The notes below the pieces were generated by a model. That model was not told where the DNA came from. It did not search any database and saw only the letters and a list, made by a program, of their open reading frames with translations. A stretch of DNA of 64,000 nt from Andeanibacterium fulvum (GTDB lineage: Bacteria > Pseudomonadota > Alphaproteobacteria > Sphingomonadales > Sphingomonadaceae), in the NCBI RefSeq assembly GCF_037154085.1, contig NZ_JBANRM010000002.1, positions 558,001 through 622,000 on the forward strand, written 5' to 3'. This document shows positions 34,340 to 41,933 of this stretch, one piece after another. The position numbers and the translations under genes are program-made. The first letter of the stretch is position 1, and each line of letters opens with the position of its first letter.

Positions 34340-34846
34340 ATGAGGATTGCAGGTCTGCGCGAACCACTATCAGACGTAGTCGCATGCGGGCTGCCGCAAG
34401 CGTTGGAAGTCATGGGCGAGCGTTGGTCGTTCATGATCCTGCGCGCGGCGTTCAACAAGCTCTGCCATTTCGAGGAATTCCTCAGCGAGCTGGGCATTGC
34501 GCGCAACATCCTGTCCAACCGCCTCGCCAAGCTGGTCGAGCACGGTGTGCTGAAGCGCGAGCCTTGCCCCGACGACCGGCGCAAGATCGAATATCGCCTC
34601 ACCGAAAAGGGGATCGACCTGCTGCCCGCCATGCTGGCCCTGCGCCAGTGGGGCGAGAAATATACGATGCAGGAAGCATCGAACCCGGTGCTGGTCGATT
34701 CGCGGGACTGGCTGCCGATCGCCCCGATCACGATCCACGGGCACGACGGGCGCGAGCTGAAATATGCCGAACTGCGCTGGCAGGATCGTTCGCGCCTGGG
34801 CGAATGCTGCGACCGGGAAACGTCGGAGCCGGACCCGAATCTCTAA
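34340..34846 (+). CDS. HxlR-family transcriptional regulator
   Basis: A 168-residue winged-helix repressor/activator of the HxlR family. The DNA-binding domain spans residues 17-105 with LEVMGERWSFMILRAAF, a LGIARNILSNRLAKLVEHGV recognition region, and EYRLTEKGIDLLP. A C-terminal extension (about 110-168) contains WLPIAPITIHGHDGRE, seen in larger HxlR members. The upstream intergenic has AGTTGC/GCAACT arms (34243-34306) that could be its own operator. Target unknown. Confidence 0.88.
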   Translation: MRIAGLREPLSDVVACGLPQALEVMGERWSFMILRAAFNKLCHFEEFLSELGIARNILSNRLAKLVEHGVLKREPCPDDRRKIEYRLTEKGIDLLPAMLALRQWGEKYTMQEASNPVLVDSRDWLPIAPITIHGHDGRELKYAELRWQDRSRLGECCDRETSEPDPNL

Positions 34847-34856
34847 GTCCTAATCC

Positions 34857-35354
34857 CTAGAGCGCCCGGTACATCACGAAGGCGTCGACATAGCCCAGCC
34901 GCTTGTGCCGGAACGCTTCGGGCAGGCGGCCGATCACCTGCAGCCCCAGCCGCTGCCACAGGCGCACGGCCTGTTCGTTGGTGGCAATCACCAGATTGAA
35001 CTGCATCGCGCGATATCCGGCATCCTTCGCCCGGGCGAAGCTGTCATGCGCCATGGCGCTGGCAATTCCTTTCCCGCGCGCGGCGGGGTGGGTCATGTAA
35101 CCGGCGTTGGCGACATGGTCTGCAAGGCCGGTGGAATTGGGCTTGAGATAATAGGTGCCGAGCACGGCGCCATCCGCTTCGGCCACGAACACGGCCTTGT
35201 CCGGCGCGAACCAATATTCGAAAGCCCCAGCCCGATCGAGCGCGGGATCGAGCGGATAGGTCGCCCCGTCGCGGATCACCGGTTCGAGGATCGTCCAGAT
35301 CGCATCATGGTCGGCGGCAGTGGCGGGACGGATGGCAAGATCGGCAGTCGGCAT
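34857..35354 (-). CDS. GNAT-family N-acetyltransferase
   Basis: A 165-residue acetyl-CoA-dependent transferase. The GNAT fold is shown by AVLGTYYLKPN (beta4), AGYMTHPAARGKGIASAM with the acetyl-CoA pyrophosphate-binding loop R/Q-x-x-G-x-G/A, and NEQAVRLWQRLGLQVIGRLP. The acceptor is unknown. It lies 10 bp from the comM stop on the same strand and may have been co-transcribed with comM before the element insertion. Confidence 0.9.
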   Translation of the reverse strand: MPTADLAIRPATAADHDAIWTILEPVIRDGATYPLDPALDRAGAFEYWFAPDKAVFVAEADGAVLGTYYLKPNSTGLADHVANAGYMTHPAARGKGIASAMAHDSFARAKDAGYRAMQFNLVIATNEQAVRLWQRLGLQVIGRLPEAFRHKRLGYVDAFVMYRAL

Positions 35355-35364
35355 TGCAGCTCTT

Positions 35365-36243
35365 TCAAGCTCTTGGGGGCTGCCTCCTGTAGCTCAGCGC
35401 CTCGGCAATGTGAATCCGCCCGATCTGTTCCGCCCCTGCGAGATCGGCGATGGTGCGGGCGACGCGCAGCATGCGGGTGTAGCCGCGTGCGGAAAGGCGC
35501 ATCGCATCGGCTGCCTGCAACAACAGCTTTTGCCCAGCGTCATCGGGCGTGGCGAAGCGGTCCAGCGCTTCGCCGTTGAGTTCCGCATTGGTGCGGGCGC
35601 CGGTCTCGGCGGTCCGCGCGTTCTGGATTCGGCGAGCGCGGGCGACGCGGGCGGATACTTCGGCCGAGCCTTCGGCAGGCGGGGGCAGGGCGAGGTCTGC
35701 CGCGCTGACCGGATCGACTTCGACATGCAGGTCGATCCGGTCGAGCAGCGGGCCCGAAACCTTGCTCTGATAATCGGCGGCGCAGCGCGGCGCGCGGCTG
35801 CAGGCGAGCGCGGGATCGCCCAGATGCCCGCAGCGGCACGGGTTCATTGCCGCCACCAGCTGCACTCGCGCGGGGAAGGTCACATGGGCATTGGCCCGCG
35901 CCACGCTGACCTCGCCGGTCTCCAGCGGCTGGCGCAGGCTGTCGAGCACCGCGCGCTGGAACTCGGGCAATTCGTCAAGGAACAGCACGCCCAGATGGGC
36001 CATGGAAACCTCGCCCGGCCGCACGCGCAGGCCACCGCCGGTCAGGGCTGCCATCGAGGCGGAATGATGCGGGCTGCGGAACGGGCGCGTGCGGCTGATC
36101 CGTCCGCCTTCCAGTTCCCCGGCCACTGAGGCGACCATGGAGACTTCCAGTGCCTCTGGCGGGGTAAGGTCCGGCAATATGCCCGGCAGGCAGGAAGCGA
36201 GTAGGGACTTACCCGCGCCCGGTGGCCCGATCATCAGCAGATT
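35365..36243 (-). pseudogene. comM: ComM/YifB Mg-chelatase-like ATPase, 3' part, split by an element
   Basis: The C-terminal 292 residues of a YifB/ComM AAA+ protein, starting inside the codon run for Asn-Leu-Leu-Met that precedes Walker A GPPGAGKS. Walker B (VLFLDELPEF), MNPCRCGHLGD and the C-terminal RGYTRMLRVARTIADLAG segment are intact. The N-terminal 211 residues are at 47720-48357. The two join in frame through the shared AATCTGCT. ComM helps branch-migrate incoming DNA in natural transformation. The first in-frame start in this half is Met at 36234, inside Walker A, so this half is unlikely to function. Confidence 0.93.
36236..36243. repeat. Left attachment core of the comM element
   Basis: AGCAGATT, repeated at 47720-47727. 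Deleting everything between one copy and the other restores an uninterrupted comM frame. An 8-bp identity is in the range seen for serine-integrase att cores, where only the central dinucleotide must match. Confidence 0.75.
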
Positions 36244-36279
36244 ATTGACATTAGGATCATCAGTTGAAAAGGACCCCTA

Positions 36280-37851
36280 ATGACCGCTGACACTCAAATA
36301 TCCAGTCCCATCAAGGCATACAGCTATCTCCGGTGCAGCACCCCCGAACAGATGCAGGGGGACAGCTTTCGTCGCCAGATCGCTCTAGCGGATGCATATT
36401 GTCTCAAGCGTGGGTGGGAACTGGACCGCACCCTCATCCTTCACGATATTGGGATGTCGGCTTTCCGAGGGCGAAATGCCGTGGAAGGCAACCTTGGCCG
36501 CTTTTTCGAGCATGTCCAAACTGGCGAGGTTGCATCGGGTAGCATTCTATTGATCGAGAGCTTGGACCGCTTCAGTCGCCAAGAGATCGGCGTTGCTCAG
36601 CTTGCTTTCCTGAACCTTCTCAGGAGCGGGATCAGCATTGTTACCCTGCTTGACGAACAGGAATATAGCTGGGCGAGCGTCAATTCGGGCGATGGCATGA
36701 TGCGCCTAATCAGTTCCCTTACGATCATGGCTCGCGCCCACGAGGAAAGCGCCACAAAGGCTCGACGCCTCAAGGCCGCATGGGCGGCAAAGCGTGACAG
36801 GCTGGCAGATGGCAAGGCGTTCACGTCCAAGGTTCCTGCATGGATGCGCCTTAACCCGAACAGTGGTGGGATTGAGCTAATTCCCGAGAGGGCGGCTATC
36901 GTGGAGCGGGTTTTTCGGGAGACTTTGGAGGGCCAAGGCCAGCACCACATTGCAGCCAGCCTCAACCGTGAAGGGGTGAAACCTTGGGGCCGCGCGAAGT
37001 TCTGGCAGCGGTCCTACATCGCCAAGATACTGACCAATGAGGCAGTTATCGGGACCTTTGTTCCCCACACCCTGGACTACGTGGACGGCAAGAAAACCCG
37101 GACACCCCAAGAGCCTGTGCGGGGCTATTTCCCTGCTGCGGTCTCTAAGGAACTTTGGGCTGACGTTCGGGCTATCAGTGACGGTAAGCCCCGCGCGAGG
37201 GGACGTCATGCCGCTCGCCCTGTCTCCCACATGCTCGCACGGCTCGCCAAGTGCCCCGAATGCGGCGGCACGATGACAAGGGTAGCAAAGGGGAAACGTA
37301 GCCATCCGGCCCTTGTGTGTGCGGCGGCCAAGTCTCGTGCTGGATGCGCCTACAAGACTGTCCGCGTGGACATGTTAGAGGACGCGATAGTGGAGCGGCT
37401 TCCTGTTCGTTTGAGGGACGCACCAGCAGGGAACCGAGACACTGAGCTAGATACAATGGTCTTGAGTGCCGGGGAGGCTTTCAGCGACGTTAGCGACCGA
37501 ATTGCACGAATATTGGAAGCAATTGAAGCGGGCGGGGATAGCTTGACGCTGGCGTCACGCCTCCGCGTCCTTGAGGGCGAATATGAGGAAGCCCGCGACA
37601 CCCTGCGCCGGTTGGAGGCTCGCCGCGCGGAAACGGCGGGGCAGACTGTCCAAGCGAGGATTGCGCGGCTGCTGGGGACCCTAGAGCCGGAGGAAGGGGA
37701 CCCATTGGACGTGGTGGCCATCAATGCCGCGATGCTCGCAGTATTCGAGCAGGTCGTGGTGGACTACCGGCACGGGGTCTTGGACTTTGTGTGGCAGCAT
37801 GGTGGAAGCGTGGAGTTGCCGTTTGCGCTTCCTTCCGATGGGGCGGTCTAA
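36280..37851 (+). CDS. Large serine recombinase (integrase)
   Basis: A 523-residue integrase that most likely inserted this element. The resolvase catalytic domain has Ser20 (SYLRCSTPEQ), conserved Arg residues and LDRFSRQ near residue 95. A recombinase domain follows (about 180-300), then a zinc ribbon with Cys325, Cys328, Cys347 and Cys356, and a coiled coil (about 400-455) that controls directionality in this family. It starts 37 bp inside the left att core, the normal position for an integrase next to attL. The start is an ATG after AAAGGACC. Confidence 0.95.
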   Translation: MTADTQISSPIKAYSYLRCSTPEQMQGDSFRRQIALADAYCLKRGWELDRTLILHDIGMSAFRGRNAVEGNLGRFFEHVQTGEVASGSILLIESLDRFSRQEIGVAQLAFLNLLRSGISIVTLLDEQEYSWASVNSGDGMMRLISSLTIMARAHEESATKARRLKAAWAAKRDRLADGKAFTSKVPAWMRLNPNSGGIELIPERAAIVERVFRETLEGQGQHHIAASLNREGVKPWGRAKFWQRSYIAKILTNEAVIGTFVPHTLDYVDGKKTRTPQEPVRGYFPAAVSKELWADVRAISDGKPRARGRHAARPVSHMLARLAKCPECGGTMTRVAKGKRSHPALVCAAAKSRAGCAYKTVRVDMLEDAIVERLPVRLRDAPAGNRDTELDTMVLSAGEAFSDVSDRIARILEAIEAGGDSLTLASRLRVLEGEYEEARDTLRRLEARRAETAGQTVQARIARLLGTLEPEEGDPLDVVAINAAMLAVFEQVVVDYRHGVLDFVWQHGGSVELPFALPSDGAV

Positions 37852-37866
37852 TAAGGCCTTCGCTCA

Positions 37867-38628
37867 ATGGCCGATCTAGTTCACCCCTCTTTCGTGCAAC
37901 CGCCAGACCCAAATGTCCGTCTTTGGCGCTACATGGATTTGTCCAAGTTCGTTGCGCTTCTGCAAACAAAAGCCCTCGCCTTTCCTCGTTCAGACACACT
38001 CGGAGACCCGTTCGAGGGAAGTGCACCGGCTCAAAATGCGGTGGCTCGCGACGAGGCGTTTAGAGTGCGCAAAGAGACGCCGGAGGCCGACCCTTACAAA
38101 GACATTCCAGACGACATACTGGGCAAAATCTTTGAGCAATGGAGCCATCTGAGAAAGAGCGCCGTGAAGGCCACTTTCGTTAGCTGTTGGCACATGAACG
38201 AGTCCGAGTCTGCGGCTATGTGGCGGATTTATAGCAAGTCTAGTGACGCGGTCTGTATCCAAACCACCTATGCGAAACTAGCAAAAGAACTGCCTGATGA
38301 CGTGCCGATGGGGGTTGTTCATTATATCGACTACAAAACAGCGGGTGTGAGTGAAGGTAACATGTTCAACCCGTTTCTAATAAAGCGCCTATCATTTTCC
38401 CATGAACGTGAAGCCCGAGCGATAACGCTGGATGGGTCTATCTTCGATGGGGCAGACGTGCCGGTTATCAAGCAATTCCCTGTCTCCTTGGATGCGCTGA
38501 TTGAGCGCATTTACGTCAGCCCTGAGGCGCCGGACTGGTTCGCAGACGTTGTAGCCGGTCTAGTGAAAGCCTATGGCCTTGATAAGCCCGTGTCCCATTC
38601 AGAGCTAAGCGCCACTCCGTTTTTCTAG
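37867..38628 (+). CDS. DUF2971 domain protein
   Basis: A 253-residue protein of the DUF2971 family: LWRYMDLSKFVALLQTKAL at the start (where others read LYKY), FPRSDTLGDPFEGS, then FVSCWHMNESESAAMWRIYS and FLIKRLSFSHEREAR. These are the family signatures. DUF2971 proteins are common in genomic islands and next to defence or toxin genes, but no biochemical role is proven. It begins 15 bp after the integrase stop and is probably co-transcribed, so it is a cargo gene. Confidence 0.85.
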   Translation: MADLVHPSFVQPPDPNVRLWRYMDLSKFVALLQTKALAFPRSDTLGDPFEGSAPAQNAVARDEAFRVRKETPEADPYKDIPDDILGKIFEQWSHLRKSAVKATFVSCWHMNESESAAMWRIYSKSSDAVCIQTTYAKLAKELPDDVPMGVVHYIDYKTAGVSEGNMFNPFLIKRLSFSHEREARAITLDGSIFDGADVPVIKQFPVSLDALIERIYVSPEAPDWFADVVAGLVKAYGLDKPVSHSELSATPFF

Positions 38629-38919
38629 GAGTGTGCGCCGGTCGCTGAAGCCCAACAACAACAAACAACCCGCCGCTTTAGCGACCTTTTGGAAACCGAA
38701 TGGTCGTGAAGTTCGGGGGAACCCTCTGTGCCCGGAAGGGGGACCCGCTCGCTCGACAATCGCCTTTGCCGTCCGGCTTCCCTCCCACTCTCTCTCGTTC
38801 CACGTCACGCTTCCCCGCTGCGATCTACCGGGGGATGCTGCGTGCCATATGTCCGCGCTAGGCGACCGGCGAGGCGCGACGGTTGGGAGATTGAGGGCCT
38901 GAACATTGCTCTTGCCTGT
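38629..38919. other. Intergenic stretch upstream of the small recombinase
   Basis: No convincing gene. It may hold the promoter and accessory sites for the small recombinase. A GGCTTCC/CCACTCTCTC pyrimidine tract lies around 38778-38800. Confidence 0.4.
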
Positions 38920-38961
38920 TCATACAAAACCGACTAACGGACGTTACGCAGTTATGTATGA
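38920..38961. promoter_or_regulatory. 42-bp dyad, candidate recombination site
   Basis: TCATACA (38920-38926) and TGTATGA (38955-38961) are perfect inverted arms. TAACG (38935-38939) and CGTTA (38942-38946) are a second pair with exactly the same centre, leaving a central GA dinucleotide at 38940-38941. Sixteen of 20 half-site positions pair. This is the symmetry of a resolvase/invertase crossover site, and it ends nine bases before the small recombinase start. It could also be an operator for that gene. Confidence 0.5.
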
Positions 38962-38969
38962 GGCTGAGC

Positions 38970-39653
38970 ATGTGCAGGGTTGTCGCTTATTATCGCGTTT
39001 CAACTGAGGGGCAGGGGCGCTCAGGGCTGGGGCTTGAAGCCCAGCGCGAGGCAGTGTCCAGCCTGTGTAGTTCGCGAGGCTGGCAGATGGTGGCAGAGTT
39101 CACAGAGGTTGAGAGCGGTAAGCGTAGCGACCGGCCCGAGCTTCAGGCAGCGATGCACAGGGCCAAGGTGACAGGCGCGACCCTTGTGGTGGCGAAGCTG
39201 GACCGTCTCTCGCGTAGCGTGGCGTTCCTGTCCGCCCTTCAGGACAGCGGCGGGCGCTTCCTCGCTGCTGACATGCCGGAAGCGAACGAACTAACGGTGC
39301 ATATCATGGCAGCGGTCGCACAGGCTGAGCGCAAAGCCATATCCCGCCGCACCATTGAGGCGCTTGCAGCCGCGAAGGCACGGGGGACGCGACTGGGCAA
39401 TCCCAACGGTGCCGCCGCGCTTCGGAGAGCCGCCAAAGGCAATGTTGCCGCAATTGAAGCGGTGAAGGCTGGCGCTGCCGAACGGGCAACGGACCTTGCA
39501 CCTGTCATTGCCGATATTCAGGCCGCAGGGGCAACGTCGCTTCAGGCTATTGCCAGCGAGTTGAACGTGAGGGGGATCGTGACGCCTCGTGGGGGCAAGT
39601 GGCACCCTAGCTCTGTGCGGAACCTGCTGGCGCGGCTTGGGGCCAACGGATAA
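38970..39653 (+). CDS. Small serine recombinase (resolvase/invertase)
   Basis: A 227-residue resolvase-family protein. The catalytic Ser is at residue 11 (VVAYYRVSTEGQGRSGLG), followed by KLDRLSRSVAF and ERKAISRRTIEALAAAK. The C-terminal helix-turn-helix reads SLQAIASELNVRGIVTP then HPSSVRNLLARLG. The ATG at 38970 has GAGG at good spacing; an ATG 12 bp earlier has none. It is shorter than the integrase and lacks the zinc ribbon, so it likely does a different job such as multimer resolution or inversion. Confidence 0.92.
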   Translation: MCRVVAYYRVSTEGQGRSGLGLEAQREAVSSLCSSRGWQMVAEFTEVESGKRSDRPELQAAMHRAKVTGATLVVAKLDRLSRSVAFLSALQDSGGRFLAADMPEANELTVHIMAAVAQAERKAISRRTIEALAAAKARGTRLGNPNGAAALRRAAKGNVAAIEAVKAGAAERATDLAPVIADIQAAGATSLQAIASELNVRGIVTPRGGKWHPSSVRNLLARLGANG

Positions 39654-39691
39654 TCAGCGGGGCTTAGGACTATCTGCATTCGGAGGGGAAT

Positions 39692-39910
39692 ATGATGCGA
39701 TTATCCACGCGGCTACGCTGCGAGTTTGCAATTGGCCTTGCGTTGCTGTTGGGGAGTTGCGGAAGCCACAGTGCAGAGGAAGCCTACCAGCTTGCCGACA
39801 TAGCTCGTGCAAATGCCGCAAACGCTTGGGAGAGGTGTGACGAGCTTTCCAGCCGGATAAGCGACTTGGAAGACAAGATGAGCGATGTTGAGGATCGGCT
39901 TATAATGTAG
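39692..39910 (+). CDS. Small lipoprotein with coiled coil
   Basis: A 72-residue protein with a short basic N-terminus, a hydrophobic segment and a lipobox LLLGSC, then a helical region with heptad-like spacing (CDELSSRISDLEDKMSDVED). It has the best ribosome-binding site in the element (GGAGGGGAAT before tandem ATG). Small outer-membrane lipoproteins are common phage lysis (Rz1) or exclusion factors, but no partner spanin is adjacent. Confidence 0.65.
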   Translation: MMRLSTRLRCEFAIGLALLLGSCGSHSAEEAYQLADIARANAANAWERCDELSSRISDLEDKMSDVEDRLIM

Positions 39911-40762
39911 AGCGAGCCTTCCCGCGAACATTTTGGCCGCGTGGGTCACCTCCCCTGTGTTCGCGAAACTTGCTCGCCATGCGTGTGAGTGCACCCCAGT
40001 TCTCTGAGAACTCTATTGGTAAGGTTATCCGCCCACTAGTGTAACGGCACCTGTGCACTGTGACGATTTTCGTAACCTATGCCATTGCGCGTGTCGCGCT
40101 GCTGAGGCACAAAGGTGGCAGGAACGGTGAACGCAGCATCCCCCGAATGAAAGGGGAGCCGATTGCGCTACCGGAACGTTCACCGTTCCCCCGCACGTTC
40201 GGCTGAGCCTTAGCGCGGTTAGCCTGCCGCTGCTTATAGCGGCTTGATGAACTGCGCAGGGAAATACTTTTCCCCCGCCTGTCCTAGTCGAGTTACCGGA
40301 GGCCTTTGGGGCCGCCGTTTTGCTCAACTGCTAGGCATAGTGCTTTTACCGGGAATCAGGCGCAAGGCTTTAAATGCGGGATTCACGATCAATGACTGGG
40401 CTAGGGCTTGGTGCTGTAGCCCGGCAACACACTCAAACGCCCGGCAAAGCTCCACTCGCGCGGAGCGCAAGAGTAAAAATGAATCCGGGCAAAAATTTTC
40501 ATGTGAAGTTTTCTATTTCAGGGCTTTTATTCCACCGAATCGGTTAGTGGCAGATGCTTACTGCCCCTCTCATCAGTGACGGCATTTTTAATTCTGTGTT
40601 CTGGCTTTTTGCTGCCCCGTCACTTGGGCAAGGTTGCGGCCATGCTTCAAGCCCATGTTTTCATTGGTGGGAATGTCCCAAATCGTAGACTAAATAATTG
40701 AAAAACATGGATTATGTGGATTCACAGGGGCTTGGCTCTGTGTCATCAATGGGGGCGGGGTA
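39911..40762. other. Long non-coding stretch of the element
   Basis: An 852-bp stretch without a supported gene. It includes the long inverted repeat at 40121-40189 and an AT-rich zone from about 40480 to 40720. ORFs of 100-111 codons exist on both strands but have poor codon use and no ribosome-binding sites. A replication origin, packaging site or RNA gene are all possible. Confidence 0.5.
40121..40189. repeat. Perfect 13-bp inverted repeat with 43-nt spacer
   Basis: GGAACGGTGAACG (40121-40133) and CGTTCACCGTTCC (40177-40189) are exact inverted copies. The spacer holds a smaller stem CCCC/GGGG (about 40140-40156). It lies in the non-coding centre of the left half of the element. Confidence 0.75.
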
Positions 40763-41023
40763 ATGGTGCCCCATGCAGAAAACGACGGGGGCCTTGTGGT
40801 TCGTTTGGATTTTGAGATTGCAGCCGAAGGCTATGGGCTGCTGAGCGTTGCCGACATGGGCGAGGGTGGTCTTGTGCTTTCCCAGCAGAATGAAGCGGGC
40901 AAGGTTGAACAGGTGGCAGTGAGCCGCGAACAGTTGCTTGCAGCACTGGCCAGCGTTGCGCCACGTTATGCCGACGCGAAAAACACAGAGCCGCATGGTG
41001 ACTGTGCAGTGCTGGATATTTGA
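40763..41023 (+). CDS. Small hypothetical protein of the element
   Basis: An 86-residue acidic protein with no recognised domain. The sequence alternates strand-like and short helical segments (GGLVVRLDFEIAAEGYGLLS; VAVSREQLLAALASVAPRY). The ATG follows GGGGGCGGGG. It is close upstream of, and probably co-transcribed with, the 41035 gene. Confidence 0.55.
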   Translation: MVPHAENDGGLVVRLDFEIAAEGYGLLSVADMGEGGLVLSQQNEAGKVEQVAVSREQLLAALASVAPRYADAKNTEPHGDCAVLDI

Positions 41024-41034
41024 GACTGAGTGCA

Positions 41035-41523
41035 ATGGGAGACCTGAGCCTTTCGGACGTGTCGTGGGCTCTACGCCTCCGCCAGCCTGTCTTGCGACTG
41101 GATGGGCGGGCGGTATCATCTGAGGCACAGGCTCTCGTCTCCCATGTGCTGGATACGATTGTGCTGCCCTCCCTGCCTCCCCAGCGTCCCACTAGCATCG
41201 CGAACATGCGCAAGGCCGTGGAGGCACTGCTTGCCGGTTTGCTTGCGGCACAAGAGGCCGAGTGGGGCGAGGGGTGGCGTAGCCGTCCGTTGTCCAATGG
41301 GAGCTTCACCGGGGAGACGGTGGGCCGCACTCAGTTCCTCAAGGCACTGGGGGCTTTGGAACGGGCTGGAATGCTAGACCGTGTGGGAGGCTTTCGTGGC
41401 CGTGACGCTGCCCAGACAGGAAAGCCGGGGGTGGACACACGCCTGAGGCTGACCGGGGAGGCACTGCGGATCGCTGAGGGCTTTGGGGTTGCGATTGGTA
41501 ACGTAGGGCAGCATTTCGGCTGA
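41035..41523 (+). CDS. Hypothetical protein of the element, winged-helix-like
   Basis: A 162-residue protein that begins MGDLSLSDVSWALRLRQPVL. It contains a helix-rich centre and a segment TQFLKALGALERAGMLDRVGGF that resembles the end of a winged helix, followed by RLRLTGEALRIAEGFG. A DNA-binding or replication role is possible but not shown. An in-frame TTG at 41020 overlaps the preceding stop; the ATG at 41035 is chosen. Confidence 0.6.
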   Translation: MGDLSLSDVSWALRLRQPVLRLDGRAVSSEAQALVSHVLDTIVLPSLPPQRPTSIANMRKAVEALLAGLLAAQEAEWGEGWRSRPLSNGSFTGETVGRTQFLKALGALERAGMLDRVGGFRGRDAAQTGKPGVDTRLRLTGEALRIAEGFGVAIGNVGQHFG

Positions 41524-41933
41524 ACAGACTGCTGAGAGACCCTTGAAGGGAGACAGGAATGGGAGACCCAAGCAATGACTGGGAAGGGTCTTTCCTTTTC
41601 CACTCAGGCCCTACTTTAAGTCTCCTATAAGATTATCCTCTCTGTCTCCTATTAGTGAACTCAAGTGAGCTTAAAGCAATCTGCACGTCCCCATCCTGTC
41701 CTAACGCTATACTAGGACGAAAAGTCCCCAGCCTATCGGTCCAGCGTCACGCGGTCCGCAAGGCTATTCGCCCTCGCCTTCGCTGGTTTGGGTAGATGGA
41801 GGTCATTGATATACCTCTATTTTGCCCTCAGGAGGTCGCTGAGAGTCGATAGAGGTCTGCTGGGCACTGGGCCTAGCAAAAGACGTTTCGACTCTCAGTG
41901 ACTCTCCTAGCGCCTTATAGGGCCTAGGGGCCT
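41524..41933. other. Repeat-rich AT-rich control region
   Basis: No gene. Contains two GTCTCCTAT direct repeats (near 41621 and 41646), a hairpin of GATGGAGGT/ACCTCTATT type (about 41793-41821), and an 11-bp perfect inverted repeat CTGAGAGTCGA (41839-41849) / TCGACTCTCAG (41888-41898). Because the flanking genes converge here, it is not a simple promoter region; it could be an origin or terminator zone. Confidence 0.5.

Noticed and set aside
40244..40579. A 111-codon frame in the element's silent zone
   Set aside because: No ribosome-binding site, atypical Cys/Trp/Arg-rich composition and stop-to-stop behaviour of low-GC DNA.
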